Source: Chaunax sp. Z400 (Eukaryota > Chordata > Actinopteri > Lophiiformes > Chaunacidae). From it: 64,000 nucleotides of DNA. The DNA is taken from positions 3,359,001 to 3,423,000 of the forward strand of contig CM075203.1 of the NCBI GenBank assembly GCA_037577475.1, in the 5' to 3' direction. Numbering within the stretch: position 1 is the stretch's first letter; every line of letters begins with the position of its first letter. The translations under genes and the position numbers were made by a program. This document shows positions 24,988 through 35,765 of this stretch, piece after piece. Under the pieces are notes generated by a model. That model ran no database searches, was not told where the DNA came from, and saw nothing but the letters and a program-made list of their open reading frames with translations.

Positions 24988-25293
24988 ACTCACTGATTTA
25001 TGTATGAGTGATGGTGGTGGGGTGAGTGGGTGGTGTTGGTGAGGGCTGTTCTTTCAATACATGAATATGAAACTCTACACTATTGATCCCTTATGATGAG
25101 GTCAACGTTTGTTGCACAGGAGTCCTGCATCTCATGTAGTTTCAAGGACATTTCGGAAGGGATGCCTTTTTTCACTCAAAGCAATGTCTGTGTTTGTATT
25201 TATGTTTGAGTATGAATGTGTAACTCTGAATGTGTGGACCCATATCGATCTGCATTTATGTCTTGCATAACAATGTGACAATGACACTGTATA

Positions 25294-25299
25294 AATAAA
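25294..25299 (+). terminator. Polyadenylation signal of entpd
   Basis: AATAAA lies 307 bp after the entpd stop codon, in a short AT-rich stretch. It is the first good signal after the stop and gives a 3' untranslated region of about 330 nt. Confidence 0.7.
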
Positions 25300-25568
25300 A
25301 TAACCAAACTTAATATGAGATGTTTCATTTTCTTGTCATTTGAACATTTATCAAAAAAAAAGATAGAATCAGTTATAAAATGTTTAATGATGTATGATTT
25401 ATTTGCACTTTATCCATACAGCTAATGAGATTTTATAAGAAATACAATCACAAAGTTCTTCTCTTTATTAAAACTCATAAATCAGCAAAATTACAATAAA
25501 TATATTCGCAAAACTATGCATGTAATATAAGTTATAACCTTTTGATTCTTGAGATTGGAAGCCAAAGG

Positions 25569-25569
<1 letters not shown>

Positions 25570-25609
<40 letters not shown>
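25570..25609. repeat. (AT)n microsatellite
   Basis: About 40 bp of alternating AT downstream of entpd. Confidence 0.9.
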
Positions 25610-25615
<6 letters not shown>

Positions 25616-26124
25616 TATTTGAGACCATATACATCACATTTACATTAGCACTCTGATAAAATGTCTCTAATAAAAATAAATGTATCATAAAAACTAAAAC
25701 ATGCACGTTTCCTTACCCTCACTTGTAACAAGTACATACTCTTGCAGCATAATCAGATTTTTTTTAGAAACGCCAGTGTCCATTAAGAGTGAACTTCATG
25801 CAAATCTATGTTTGCATGTAAAATGGAAGTGCTGCCCTCTAGTGGCGATGCTATGCAAATTGCAGTAATAGAACTCCAGTCAAATAAATTCAACAATATG
25901 CAGCAGTTTGTGGTGCTGTTTAAATGTATTGTGATATACTGTCTATTATCATCTCCAACCTTTTAAAATTAATCCACCTAGGCTAAATTAACACAAACAC
26001 ATCTGTGTATGTTGCAATATAGTTCAACTGCAGAACAAATTGCTTGCACCAGCACCTCTCTAAACATTTTTAACTTGACAGCACTCGGAGAGTGCAGACC
26101 TCCACCAGACGCAGCTCAGTTTTT

Positions 26125-26280
26125 CCACTATGTCATTGCATCTAAAAGCAACAGCCCCATGATAGATTGACCCTCATAATGTGACTACTGGACCATGAAA
26201 ACCTGCCCCTTGAATCACATCGGTATCATTATTAGTTTGATAGTTATTCTAGAAAAACAATATTTGACTAATGGTGGTTT
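26125..26280 (+). repeat. Dispersed repeat family B, copy 2
   Basis: Second copy of the family at 23073-23300, about 3 kb downstream in the same orientation and moderately diverged. Confidence 0.7.
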
Positions 26281-26694
26281 TCTTCACGATCTAGATCAGG
26301 AACTTTGAAGATACATCAAATTTGACACCAAACTCAATCAACATAGTTTCGGTTACAATTTGATCTTAGTTGCAAGTCTGTTGCAATATTACCATCCCCA
26401 TGACATATAACGAGGGCGGATGTAGCCTATCGCTCTTGTCCGTCAATCTGTCTGGGCATAACCCAAACACCTTTCAATATTTTTTCATGAAATCTTGCTA
26501 ACACAATAAACACATGTTAGAGTGGTGCTGTGTAAACACGCTCATCATAATCTCTTCTGTCATCCTGTTTATGGTTTTAACATCCGCCCTGGGTGAGTTC
26601 ATCTGTTCACACTTGGTAATATAGGTGTCTTAAGTGACATCTTGTAATCGGATTTCACTTACCTGCTGTATATGCAAATAAACACACAGACACC

Positions 26695-26770
26695 ATATAT
26701 ATCTATATATTTATATATCTATATATATATATACATACATACATATAGATATATATATATATATATATAC
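26695..26770. repeat. AT-rich imperfect microsatellite
   Basis: Imperfect (TA)n with 'tatatagatatata' and 'catacatacata' variants, directly left of repeat family C copy 1. Confidence 0.8.
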
Positions 26771-26782
26771 ATTTTCTGAATT

Positions 26783-26890
26783 CATAAGGCCCAAATACTT
26801 AAGAATTTGTCATAGGCCGCATTCTGTTTCACTTAACTCCAAAACTCACAAACCTGAGTGATTTCTTTAAGGGAGTCTGGAGACTTCCCC
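26783..26890 (+). repeat. Dispersed repeat family C, copy 1
   Basis: It shares 'aaggcccaaa.a.ttaagaa', 'tttgtcata', 'caaaactcacaaa' and 'aagggagtctgg.gac' with copies at 56536-56662 and, more diverged, 56940-57085. I do not recognise the family. Confidence 0.65.
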
Positions 26891-27014
26891 CCCCCCGCCC
26901 CAAAAAAAAGAACAAACCAAAACAAATTGGAAGCTCAGCATCAAAATCTTTGCAGAGATGAAAATAAACAGGCTCCAGTTTCAATGTCAGGTGCAAAATA
27001 ATACCTAGAACAGG

Positions 27015-27055
27015 TGTGTTGCTTAAGCAAAGCAATTCTTTGCTTAAGCAACACA
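27015..27055. repeat. Perfect 18 bp inverted repeat with 5 nt loop
   Basis: Arms at 27015-27032 (tgtgttgcttaagcaaag) and 27038-27055 (its exact reverse complement) flank CAATT. A shorter palindrome ('aagttaattaactt') follows near 27078-27095. The function is unknown; it may be a foldback DNA element or a cruciform-forming site. Confidence 0.9.
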
Positions 27056-28466
27056 TAAGTTAACTAATTATATAAGTTAATTAACTTATAATACTTACAT
27101 AACTTAAAATGAAGTATGTATTTTTGGGAGAAAATAATTAAAACAGAATTTTCCCTTGTCCTGCAACAATGTGGTGATATTAACAAAATTGAGGTTTTTA
27201 AGGTACAGTTCACCTCATAATAAAACACATGCATCCCTCCTCTTACAGTACCTGTTGTGCTATTTGTCCATCTGCATTACTTTGCTGTGAGTTGCATATG
27301 AGGTTAATGCTTGTGACATGGCATGGCAGGATGCAAATGTAAATTCCTCTTTGGCTGAGCTGTAATGTTAGCTTACTTATTAGCTCGCATCTTATCCACG
27401 AGTGGACGCATGCTTCCTTCTGTGCAGTGACACCGAGAGAAAATAGTTCCTACATGAAACTGCTAACAACAAGGTCTGGATTATCTTGAGTAACTCGGTC
27501 ACGATTTCTGACATTGCTGTTAGGTTTTTTCAAATGTTTGTAATAATAATAATTATTATGATTATTATAGGTGCTTTGAGAACCACAAGAGAAGAACCAT
27601 CTAGTTTATTAAACTCTGGGGATGGTGATGTATTTGTATATGATGCAGACCATGTCTCCAAACTCTGCAACTCACACCAAAACAATGTAAATGAATAAAT
27701 AATAATAATACAACAGGTAAGAGGAAAATTATGTATTTTTTATTTTGGGTTGAACTGTCTCTTTAATCATTTAATTATTCTTATTTTCTGGCCAATTCAT
27801 TTCAAACATAAATAATAAATTTGATGTCTGAATTATACTGTTTTTTGCCATTATACTGTCAAAAATTTTCATTATTGACTAAAAAAACGGGCAACTGACT
27901 ATATCTCATGTTAACTCCCTATCACCTGACCTTCTTCCTGGAATCCTTGCACATGATGCACAACAGGCCAACAGATGGTATACCTAAAAGTCCTGGTTCG
28001 GCTTTATGACTTCTAAGAAGGCAAATTTCCGATGCAAATACCACCATAGATTATAAAATGAGCTAAGAGCTGACGTGAAATCCCCTAGAGCAAACTGTGC
28101 CCCTGTGAAATTACAGCATCAAGACTTGGGCAGGAAGTGGAACCTTGTGGGGCTTCCCTCCGTTTGAGGACCCAGCCCTTCCTCTGTGCCACAGATCCAG
28201 CTCTTATCTGCAAGGAGTGGAGCGACAGGGAAAACACGAAAACAACGCCAGCCAGATAGTCTGTGGGCGGTTCCTGCTTTTACACCACAAATGTTAGTTT
28301 TGGCAGTGGCAGAAAGCAATCCATTTTAAGTGACTAAGTGTTTGCATACACCTAAGTGTGCTCAGGGTCCTCAAACACTCATAGAAATACTTTTGGTCAG
28401 AGGTCAAAACCAGTGCGTCCTGAGCACCAAGTTCCCAGACTCCCTTAAACAATGTGTTCCTGATTG

Positions 28467-31199
28467 TCATCGTAGGTTTCCATTAACAACAGATTCTGAT
28501 GCTGTGGTGTAGGGCGCTAAATTGCTGTCCTGCTGTAAGGATGCGGCCTGTTCTGACACAGTCGGGATGACCGCTGGGTGGCAGATGGTCATGTGGTCGA
28601 TAGGCTCCGACAGATTGTCGCTCATGTAATCGCGGTTCATGATGTTCGTGGTCTCAGAGTCCAGCTCCCAAACGCTGTCTTGGTAGAAACTCTGTCTGAG
28701 GCGTTTTATCTGGGGAAGCTCACAGCACGTCTCCAGTGCAACCAGGATGCACACCAAGCCCAGCAGCAAGTAGACTGGGAGAGCAAACACACACAATGAC
28801 AGCATTGGGCAACAATGTGACTAATAAGAACAAATCTGGGTTTGGTCAATAAATTAAGGGTGGGGTAGTTAACAGTCATGGTTTTACACTCAGAGAAGCT
28901 GAATTAATAAACTGTTAAAACATGGTGACGTTGTAATAAACATATTATTGATGATCAATGACAATCTGAAGTCTGATTTTGGTGATTATTATGTTTTAAT
29001 CTTAGTTAAAGGGCCACATGGTCCTCTGCAGCAGGGACTCCATGTGTGTAAGATAAGCTAAGCTAAGCTAAGCTAAGCTAAGATAAAATAAGATGAGATA
29101 AGATAAGAACAAGGGAAGATGTAGCAGCATAAAATGCATGAAAGAATAAAATAGAATAAAAATAGGAACTACAGGTAAGTGGATGAAAGGGATCTGTGTG
29201 TAAATGTGCAATGTGTACATTACCTGTGTAATGTTTAGAGTCCTGATTTATACACACAGTATGGAGACTGTGTATATATGCAGACTGATGTATACATGTG
29301 TAATGTACATATTAATACTTGTGCAGTTAGATGCCCTGAGTTGATTTCTTCTGAGGTCCCTAACGCCTCAACAGTCGTTGAGGTTATGGGCCGTTAAGGA
29401 TGTTAAGGACACAAGTCGTTTGTTTGACTATGGAGCATCATCAGGAAAACAAAACACTTGTATCTTGAACATCTTCGATAAACTAGGATGGCATACATGG
29501 TTAAAATAATACAGTTTTGCTTGACATGATGAAAGATTATCTTAGTCTTGGTGCCTTTAATCCAAAAGTTCAACAAACCGCCTTTTATCATTATCATTAT
29601 TACTTTATGCTATGTGTAGATAATAAGGCTTCCACCTGAGAGCACCGACATTGTCTCCTTCCACTCACCTGTAATGGCCAGCCTGTAGAGCTGTGGGTGT
29701 GGGTTGTCCTCTTTGCTGTGAGTCTCCCCGGGGACGTAATCCCCCAGGCCGATGGTTGTGAGAGAGATGAAGCAGAAATACAGAGACTCCATAAAGGTCC
29801 AGTCCCTCTCCAGGCTGGTGAAGATACCCGCAGGGATGATGAGGAAGAGCAGGGTGATGATGATAGCCAGGCAGATCGCATGAATGGTGGAAAACTTCAA
29901 TTTAGATATGGCCCATCGACGATGGAAGTAGGACACGGGACGACAAGTCACCAGGACCATAACCCTCTGCACGGCGACGGAGAGGAAGAAGAGGGTGACG
30001 GGAATGCCAAAGAGGGAGTAGAACATGCAGAAGGCCTTGCCTTCAGCTGAGAGGGGAACGGTGTGACCATATCCTGGAAAAACACAACCAAGCAGGCAGC
30101 ATAGTCTTAAATACAGGAGTATAACTCAGTAAAAAGTATGATTTAGTCATAATTACGTCTTGTTCAGGAGACACTAAGCACAAGGCTGTTCCACGGCTGA
30201 CTAAATCATAATTTTAGCTTCAGTCCAGCCTTTAATATCCTCATATGTACACATGAAGGAACAGTTCACCCAAAGATGAAAATTCATATTCTACTCACTC
30301 CCATGTCGGGTAAGGTAAAATATAGTTTTTCTAGAATAAATATCAAACCAACAATGATGCCAAAGTGATTCCAGATTCTAGTGGCAGGTTTTATATCATG
30401 GGACTGTTGCGTTTAGGTGCATTCACATTAAAGGGAAACTGAGCTGCCTTGGCGGAGGTTTGCGCTCCCTGTCTACCTGACCAGGATACATGGCCACTGC
30501 TGGAATTCCCCCACCTGGACTGGAAGGCAGCAGTCTGACTGGTGGACAACTGGATACAAAACCAAAGCTGAGATTCCTGCACTTTAGTATAATTTCATTT
30601 ATCACATGTACATAAATAATTTGATCTTTTTTTTTCCTTTTACAAAGTAGTTTGAGGCATTATTACGTCACCAAACTATATATTTTTCCCCCCAGCGTGA
30701 AGTAATTGGTACCTTGTATTTCCTTACAGCATGTCTGTGGCTTGTTTTGGTTTTTGGTTTTGGTTAAGCCAATTGTTATAATGAATCAATCCCTTAATTA
30801 AGCGTCATCAGAAACCGCCTCTTGTTTCTTCTCGGTTTCAACCTCACCTGTCGTAGTCAGTACGGTGCTGGCGAAGAACAAAGAGGAAACAAAATCCCAG
30901 TTCTGGTTGGTGTCGTTATAGAACACGGAGACTCCGTAGTTGCTGGCCTGCAGCGCGCGGATCAGCAGCTCCTCGAGACGCGCGTCGGACACGCAGGTGT
31001 TGTTGCTCAGGAACTCCTGCCGGGCCGCTACAAGCTCACGCCGAAGCTCGTTCTCGTAAGGCAGCTCGATGGCGGAGAAGATCCCGGCACCGACGAGGAG
31101 GTAAATGATGTAAGCGACAACCAACAGCGCAAAGTTCAGCGCTGACTGGTGTCGCTCCATGAAACGAGCGCACCGGCCGTCAGCACAGGCCCGCACCAT
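28467..31199 (-). CDS. TWIK-subfamily two-pore K+ channel (KCNK1/KCNK7-like)
   Basis: The product is a background (leak) potassium channel of the plasma or endosomal membrane that works as a dimer, each subunit carrying two pore loops. Exons, 5' to 3': 31199-30848, 30073-29669, 28774-28467; 354 aa against 336 in human KCNK1. Seen: four hydrophobic segments; pore 1 TTTGYGH; pore 2 TTIGLGDYVPGE; a cap cysteine (NNTCVSD) where KCNK1 has its dimer-bridging cysteine; and cap glycosylation sites (NNT, NDT). The first intron falls in phase 1 in the first glycine of GYG, the usual K2P position. KCNK1-like features are ASNYGVSV and FFASTVL; KCNK7-like ones are TTTGYGH, KAFCM and ELPQ. KCNK6 is unlikely. 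About six extra residues follow pore 2 (near KEDNPHP). The choice between KCNK1 and KCNK7 is open. Confidence 0.92.
30255..30330 (+). mobile_element. MITE family M, left end in K+ channel intron 1
   Basis: It begins 'gaaggaacagttcacccaaa' and continues with 'attctactcactcccatgtc', matching the left terminus of the 42650-43076 element. The other end was not located. Confidence 0.6.
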
Positions 31200-31315
31200 C
31201 CTCAGTGATCGATACAGATGATCTATTCAGACAGAAAGTTTTTAGTTATGACCTCTATCCTCTATTCTGGAGCTCCTCTTCCTCATTCTTTACATCTCAG
31301 CAGGTACTGTGGACG

Positions 31316-31316
<1 letters not shown>

Positions 31317-31382
<66 letters not shown>
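31317..31382. repeat. (CA)n microsatellite just upstream of the K+ channel ATG
   Basis: A pure 66 bp CA run, which is (TG)n on the channel's sense strand, 118-183 bp before the start codon. It lies in the 5' untranslated region or core promoter. Confidence 0.95.
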
Positions 31383-31385
<3 letters not shown>

Positions 31386-32078
31386 GACCGCAGGTAGAGT
31401 GTGTGCGTGTGTGTCCACACCTGAGTGTGTGTCCACACCTGAGTGTGTGTCTTTTGTGACTTCCAACACTCTCCTCCCCAGCCGGTTTTACAGGTTTTGT
31501 GTTTTCAGTGAACACAAAGGTTTGATTTTCCTCGAGACTGGATGTCATGGATCTTTGGAGAACCAGATACTGGAAAAATCACAAACCACACAAGGAACCG
31601 GGAAGAGGATGTAAAAGAAAAAAAAGAAAGAAAGAAAAAGAAATACACCGTAGATTTTATTTGTTCAGTTCTTCCAGGATATTTATTCATTATTCAAATG
31701 TTGTCTGTTATAACAATTTGTGAAATTCTTATTTACTCAATGGTAAATAAGTAAATATATATTTATACTTTTATTTATCTATACTTTTGAAATAGTTGTA
31801 CTTTTCAAACATTACATTTATCTCACACATATTTTAAGTTGAAAATACGGAGCTTTAATAAGAAAATAAGAGTTTAAGTTTAAAGCATTTTTATTGTAAT
31901 GGGGTATTTTTATAGTGACTGCTTTTACTTCATTAAATGATTTGAATACTTTTTCCATTCTTCTTTCCATTTGTAATATTTACTCTCAGCACTGAGTGGC
32001 GCTAGAGACCATGTTCTGTTGGTGTCTCCATAAAATAAAATAAAAAAATAAACAGTTGAAAAAAACCAAAACAAGTAT

Positions 32079-32084
32079 TTTATT
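32079..32084 (-). terminator. Candidate polyadenylation signal of the thrombospondin gene
   Basis: TTTATT on the + strand reads AATAAA on the minus strand, about 350 nt after the thrombospondin stop codon. Other A/T-rich hexamers are near, so this is only a candidate. Confidence 0.35.
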
Positions 32085-32429
32085 GTTGAATTACCACCAG
32101 ACATCTGCTCAGTGCTCCACTCCCTCCATCATCAATTTATCCTCCCATTTCTCCCTTTCATATCTGGCATCTGGCAATAAATTATTATTTACAACCAGCA
32201 GCAAAAAGCAAGTGAAAAGCAGCGAGAGGTTTCTGTCACTAGAAATGCTGTGTGAGACTTACAGTAATATACAGCGAACGAGAGCCTGAAATCAATACAG
32301 TCGCATAAAAAGCTCATAGATAGATTATGTTCTCTAATTGATAGTCTTGGCCTGGGTTTGGTGCATCCTCTCCTCTGCATCAACTGTATTAAGTTTTTCT
32401 GAAGTTAATGTTGATCTCTGGTGGTTTGT

Positions 32430-35400
32430 TCAGTTATCTGAGGAGGGAAACACAGAAAAATCATGTTATATTAGTCTATTTTATTCTCATGTGTGACCCC
32501 CCCCCTCACAAAATAGCAGGTTTTCTTCTGATTTTCATTAAAAACACTGTTTGAGGACCAAATATGAAATCCAAGAATCTAATATTTCACCAATAATCAC
32601 AAGAAAATATATAAAAATTCTGTATAGCAGTGTATTTTCTTCCATTTTCTTCTATTAATCATTTCACAACTCCTTAGATTTATGCTTTTTGAGGGTCCTG
32701 ACCCCTTAAAGGAACAGTTCACCCAAAAATGAAAATTCAGTCATTATCTACTCATCCCCATACCAATGAAAAGTCAGGTGACTCCAGAAGGGTAAGTAGA
32801 CAAATAACTGCATTTACATTTATGGTGATCTATTCCTCTAAAAGAGCTCCACCTTGATGAGCTACAGCAATGATACGCTGCTCACATCAGTATTAACAAT
32901 CTAATGACGTCATATAATGCATGATAATATAGAACATCAGTTACCTAAGTAGGATTTCGAACAACTTTTACTTGTAATGGAGTATTTTTACATTGTTGTA
33001 TTGTCAATTTTACGCAAGTAAAGCATCTGTGTACTTATTCTGCCACCATCTTACCTCTGCACTCGTATCTGAGGTCTGAGAAGAGGACGTGTTCCTGAGA
33101 GAAGACGAACAGTCCCAGTCTGCCTCCGGCCAGGGTGTGGTCATACACCGCCCCTGAGTCAGATAAGATCTCCCTGCCCTCATACACCACCACCCTGCAA
33201 CGGGAACACAACATATGAGTACCTGAGGAAATGACCTTTGCATTTGCATTTTTGGGTGAACTGTTCCTTTAAGGGGTTAGAACCCTCCAAATGCATAAAT
33301 CTGAGTGATATGATTAAAGGTAGAAAATGGAAGAAAATACACTGGTGCACAATTTTTATTTAACATGTTTTGACATTCCTCTGATCTGTGCTTTTTTTTG
33401 AAGAATATTAGATTTGACCTCAAATGAAAACCATTGGAAAACTTTTTTTGTAAGGGTGAGAAATATTGGAAATGACTGGTTTAATCTTACGCTATGTAAA
33501 TGTAGCATTTCATAAGCTTCTATCTTATATTTCTAACATAAAATCTTTATCTGTGGCTTTAACTACACCTTTGAAATTCAGGTAGTGGAGTGGAGTACAT
33601 TATTTCCTTCTGAATTATAGTGAAGTCGAACTATAAGGTAGCAAACTAGAAATACTCAAGTACAAGCACAATACTAGAGTAAATGTACACTTTACTTTCC
33701 ACCACTGATCACTGTGTCTCTATCCTCAAGCTTTTCCTCAAGCTTTCTTCCTATAAAAAATAGCTTTTAAGTCTAATGAACTGTTCTTTAAATAAAAATT
33801 TCAGAGGAGGAATTCATGAAGTAGAGTTTTTAGTACTTATTTTGGGGTTAGTCAAGTTTATCTTTTATGTATTTTAACTCCTAATGTTTATTTTACCATT
33901 ACTAAACAACACAGAGGACATGACGTCAAATGGAGCTATATTTAAAGCCGTTACAGTGAATGATTTATATGAATATTATCAATGTGTGTTTGTCCTTCAC
34001 CATCAAAGAGCAGAAGATTCTTTTCAGTCACATTCAATAAGTGTTCATTCATTCAGTACCCAGAGCGCAACACAGCCATGACTCACATCTTTAAAGACAA
34101 CTTTCTTTACAACCAGGCTTGGCACGCTACAGTTTGGTCTCTTTCCCTTTATTTTCACTCCTCTTGAAGACCTCGCTCTATATGCTGTTCTCTCTATCTG
34201 CACATAAACAGCACAAAGCACCGAGGACTCATTCCTGAGTGTTTTTGAAAGTCCATTAGTGAGGTAAGTAAAAGTAGAAGGAGCTGGTTGGAATGGAACA
34301 AAAGAAAGCAAATTAGAGTATTAAAAAATAACTCTTGGAGATGAATGTATCCTCAAAGAACAACTGTGGGCGAATTATTTTCTTTTCAAAGGTCGCGCTG
34401 AAAGTTATTTTCACGATTTAAGTTATTCAGCAGATTGTCGCTCGACTAAAACCTTCCTGGTATAGACTGAACCCTGAAAGTGTGCTATGCCATAGAGTTT
34501 AGAATTTTATTTTATGAACATTTCATTCAGCAATTTGTTTTCATTCACTTTGTTAGATTTGCAATGAAAACCGTTGTTTAAATATGAATGTGCCAGGTGT
34601 CTTTTAAAGGGAGTTGGAGATGGCCCTGATTGATTTAATTCATGTTATGCCCAAAACACAACTATAACTAATAAATACAATCCCTGTGGGGCTGAAGCCT
34701 TATTTAACAATCAGATTATGTGACGTTTAACTAGCAAAAAAGAGTTGGACACACCCCAAATGGACTTGTGCGTGCATTTAAGACCAGTGCACTTTTAAAT
34801 GGATCTCTTTGTACCTGATGAACCCAGTCTTGGGTCTGTGGATGAGGTGCATGCGGTAGGCCGTGTAATCCTTCCAGCCAATTTTGTTGGGGTCATGCCA
34901 CAATGTTCTGACCTGAAAGAGACACACAAACACTCAGGCATCACGACGGACAACAAAATTGTTATTGTTCCAGCCAAATAACGAGGTTTGTACAATGTTA
35001 TTTTAGGTTTACCTGTTACTTGTCAAGAAATCTTAATAATAGTCCATAAATAAGTAAACTAAGATGGAAAAACTAGGGAATAACTTTTAAAACAAGATCA
35101 TTATGTCAGGTTTCCAGATCTAAGATTTTAAATCTTGGCAAGTACGTACAGAACGATTAGCAGTGAAAAATGGAATATAAAGAGGCAAAGAGTTATAAAG
35201 TCTCTAATTCATGCCTGGTGTCTGGTGTTTCCGGTGTGCCACAGGGCGTTGCGTAGATACTCCCCTGGTCCTGTGGTGGAGTTGACCACTTTGATCGAAA
35301 CACCCGCCGTGCCAAAAGCTTTGGTTGGCTTTTTCTCCCAGTAAGCCTGAGACACCTGCTCTCACAGAAAGAAAACAATGTGGATGATTAAAAAAAAGAC

Positions 35401-35765
35401 TGAAGGTTATGTTGAGGTTTGTGGATTGTGAAGAAAAAGTGCATGAAAAGTCGTTTTTTTTAATGCATTTTTCTATTTGTGTGTGAGATCCTAAGGTGAA
35501 GGAGATGTTTGAAGATGTTATAAAGACTAAAAAACATTTGATTCAAACCTGAAATTAAAAGTTTTAACAGGTTAGATATCATTAGTGAAGGCAGGAGGAG
35601 TTCTCGTCAATATTCATCAGCATTCAAGCCGCACCTGTTTCCACATGACAACATAGAAGCGTCGACTGGATTGGTAGGCGAACACAATCCCTGCGTAGTC
35701 GTCATCTCGGTTGGTATTCACGTAAAACGTCACACTGAAGTCTACAGAGCTGAACTTGTCATATC
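32430..35765 (-). CDS. Thrombospondin exons 16-20: lectin-like C-terminal domain
   Basis: Exons 35765-35635, 35355-35215, 34912-34815, 33194-33055 and 32437-32430. The CD47-binding type motif RFYVVMWK is intact. Other hallmarks: NRDDDYAGIVF, VNSTTGPGEYLRNALWHTG, LWHDPNKIGWKDYTAYR, GGRLGLFVFSQE and a final YECRDN stop. The last exon contributes only D-N-stop. The exon ending at 35215 uses a second GC donor (CAG|GCATGA). Confidence 0.88.

Larger units (their letters stand above)
24988..28466. other. Convergent intergenic region between entpd and the K+ channel gene
   Basis: It holds the entpd 3' untranslated region (AATAAA at 25294-25299), AT microsatellites (25570-25609, 26695-26770), repeat family B copy 2, repeat family C copy 1, and a perfect 18 bp-stem hairpin (27015-27055). 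No further exon was recognised. Confidence 0.6.
31200..32429. other. Intergenic region between the K+ channel start and the thrombospondin stop
   Basis: About 1.2 kb between two minus-strand genes. It should hold the channel promoter and the thrombospondin 3' untranslated region. A long CA tract (31317-31382) lies 118 bp upstream of the channel ATG. No exon was recognised. Confidence 0.6.
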
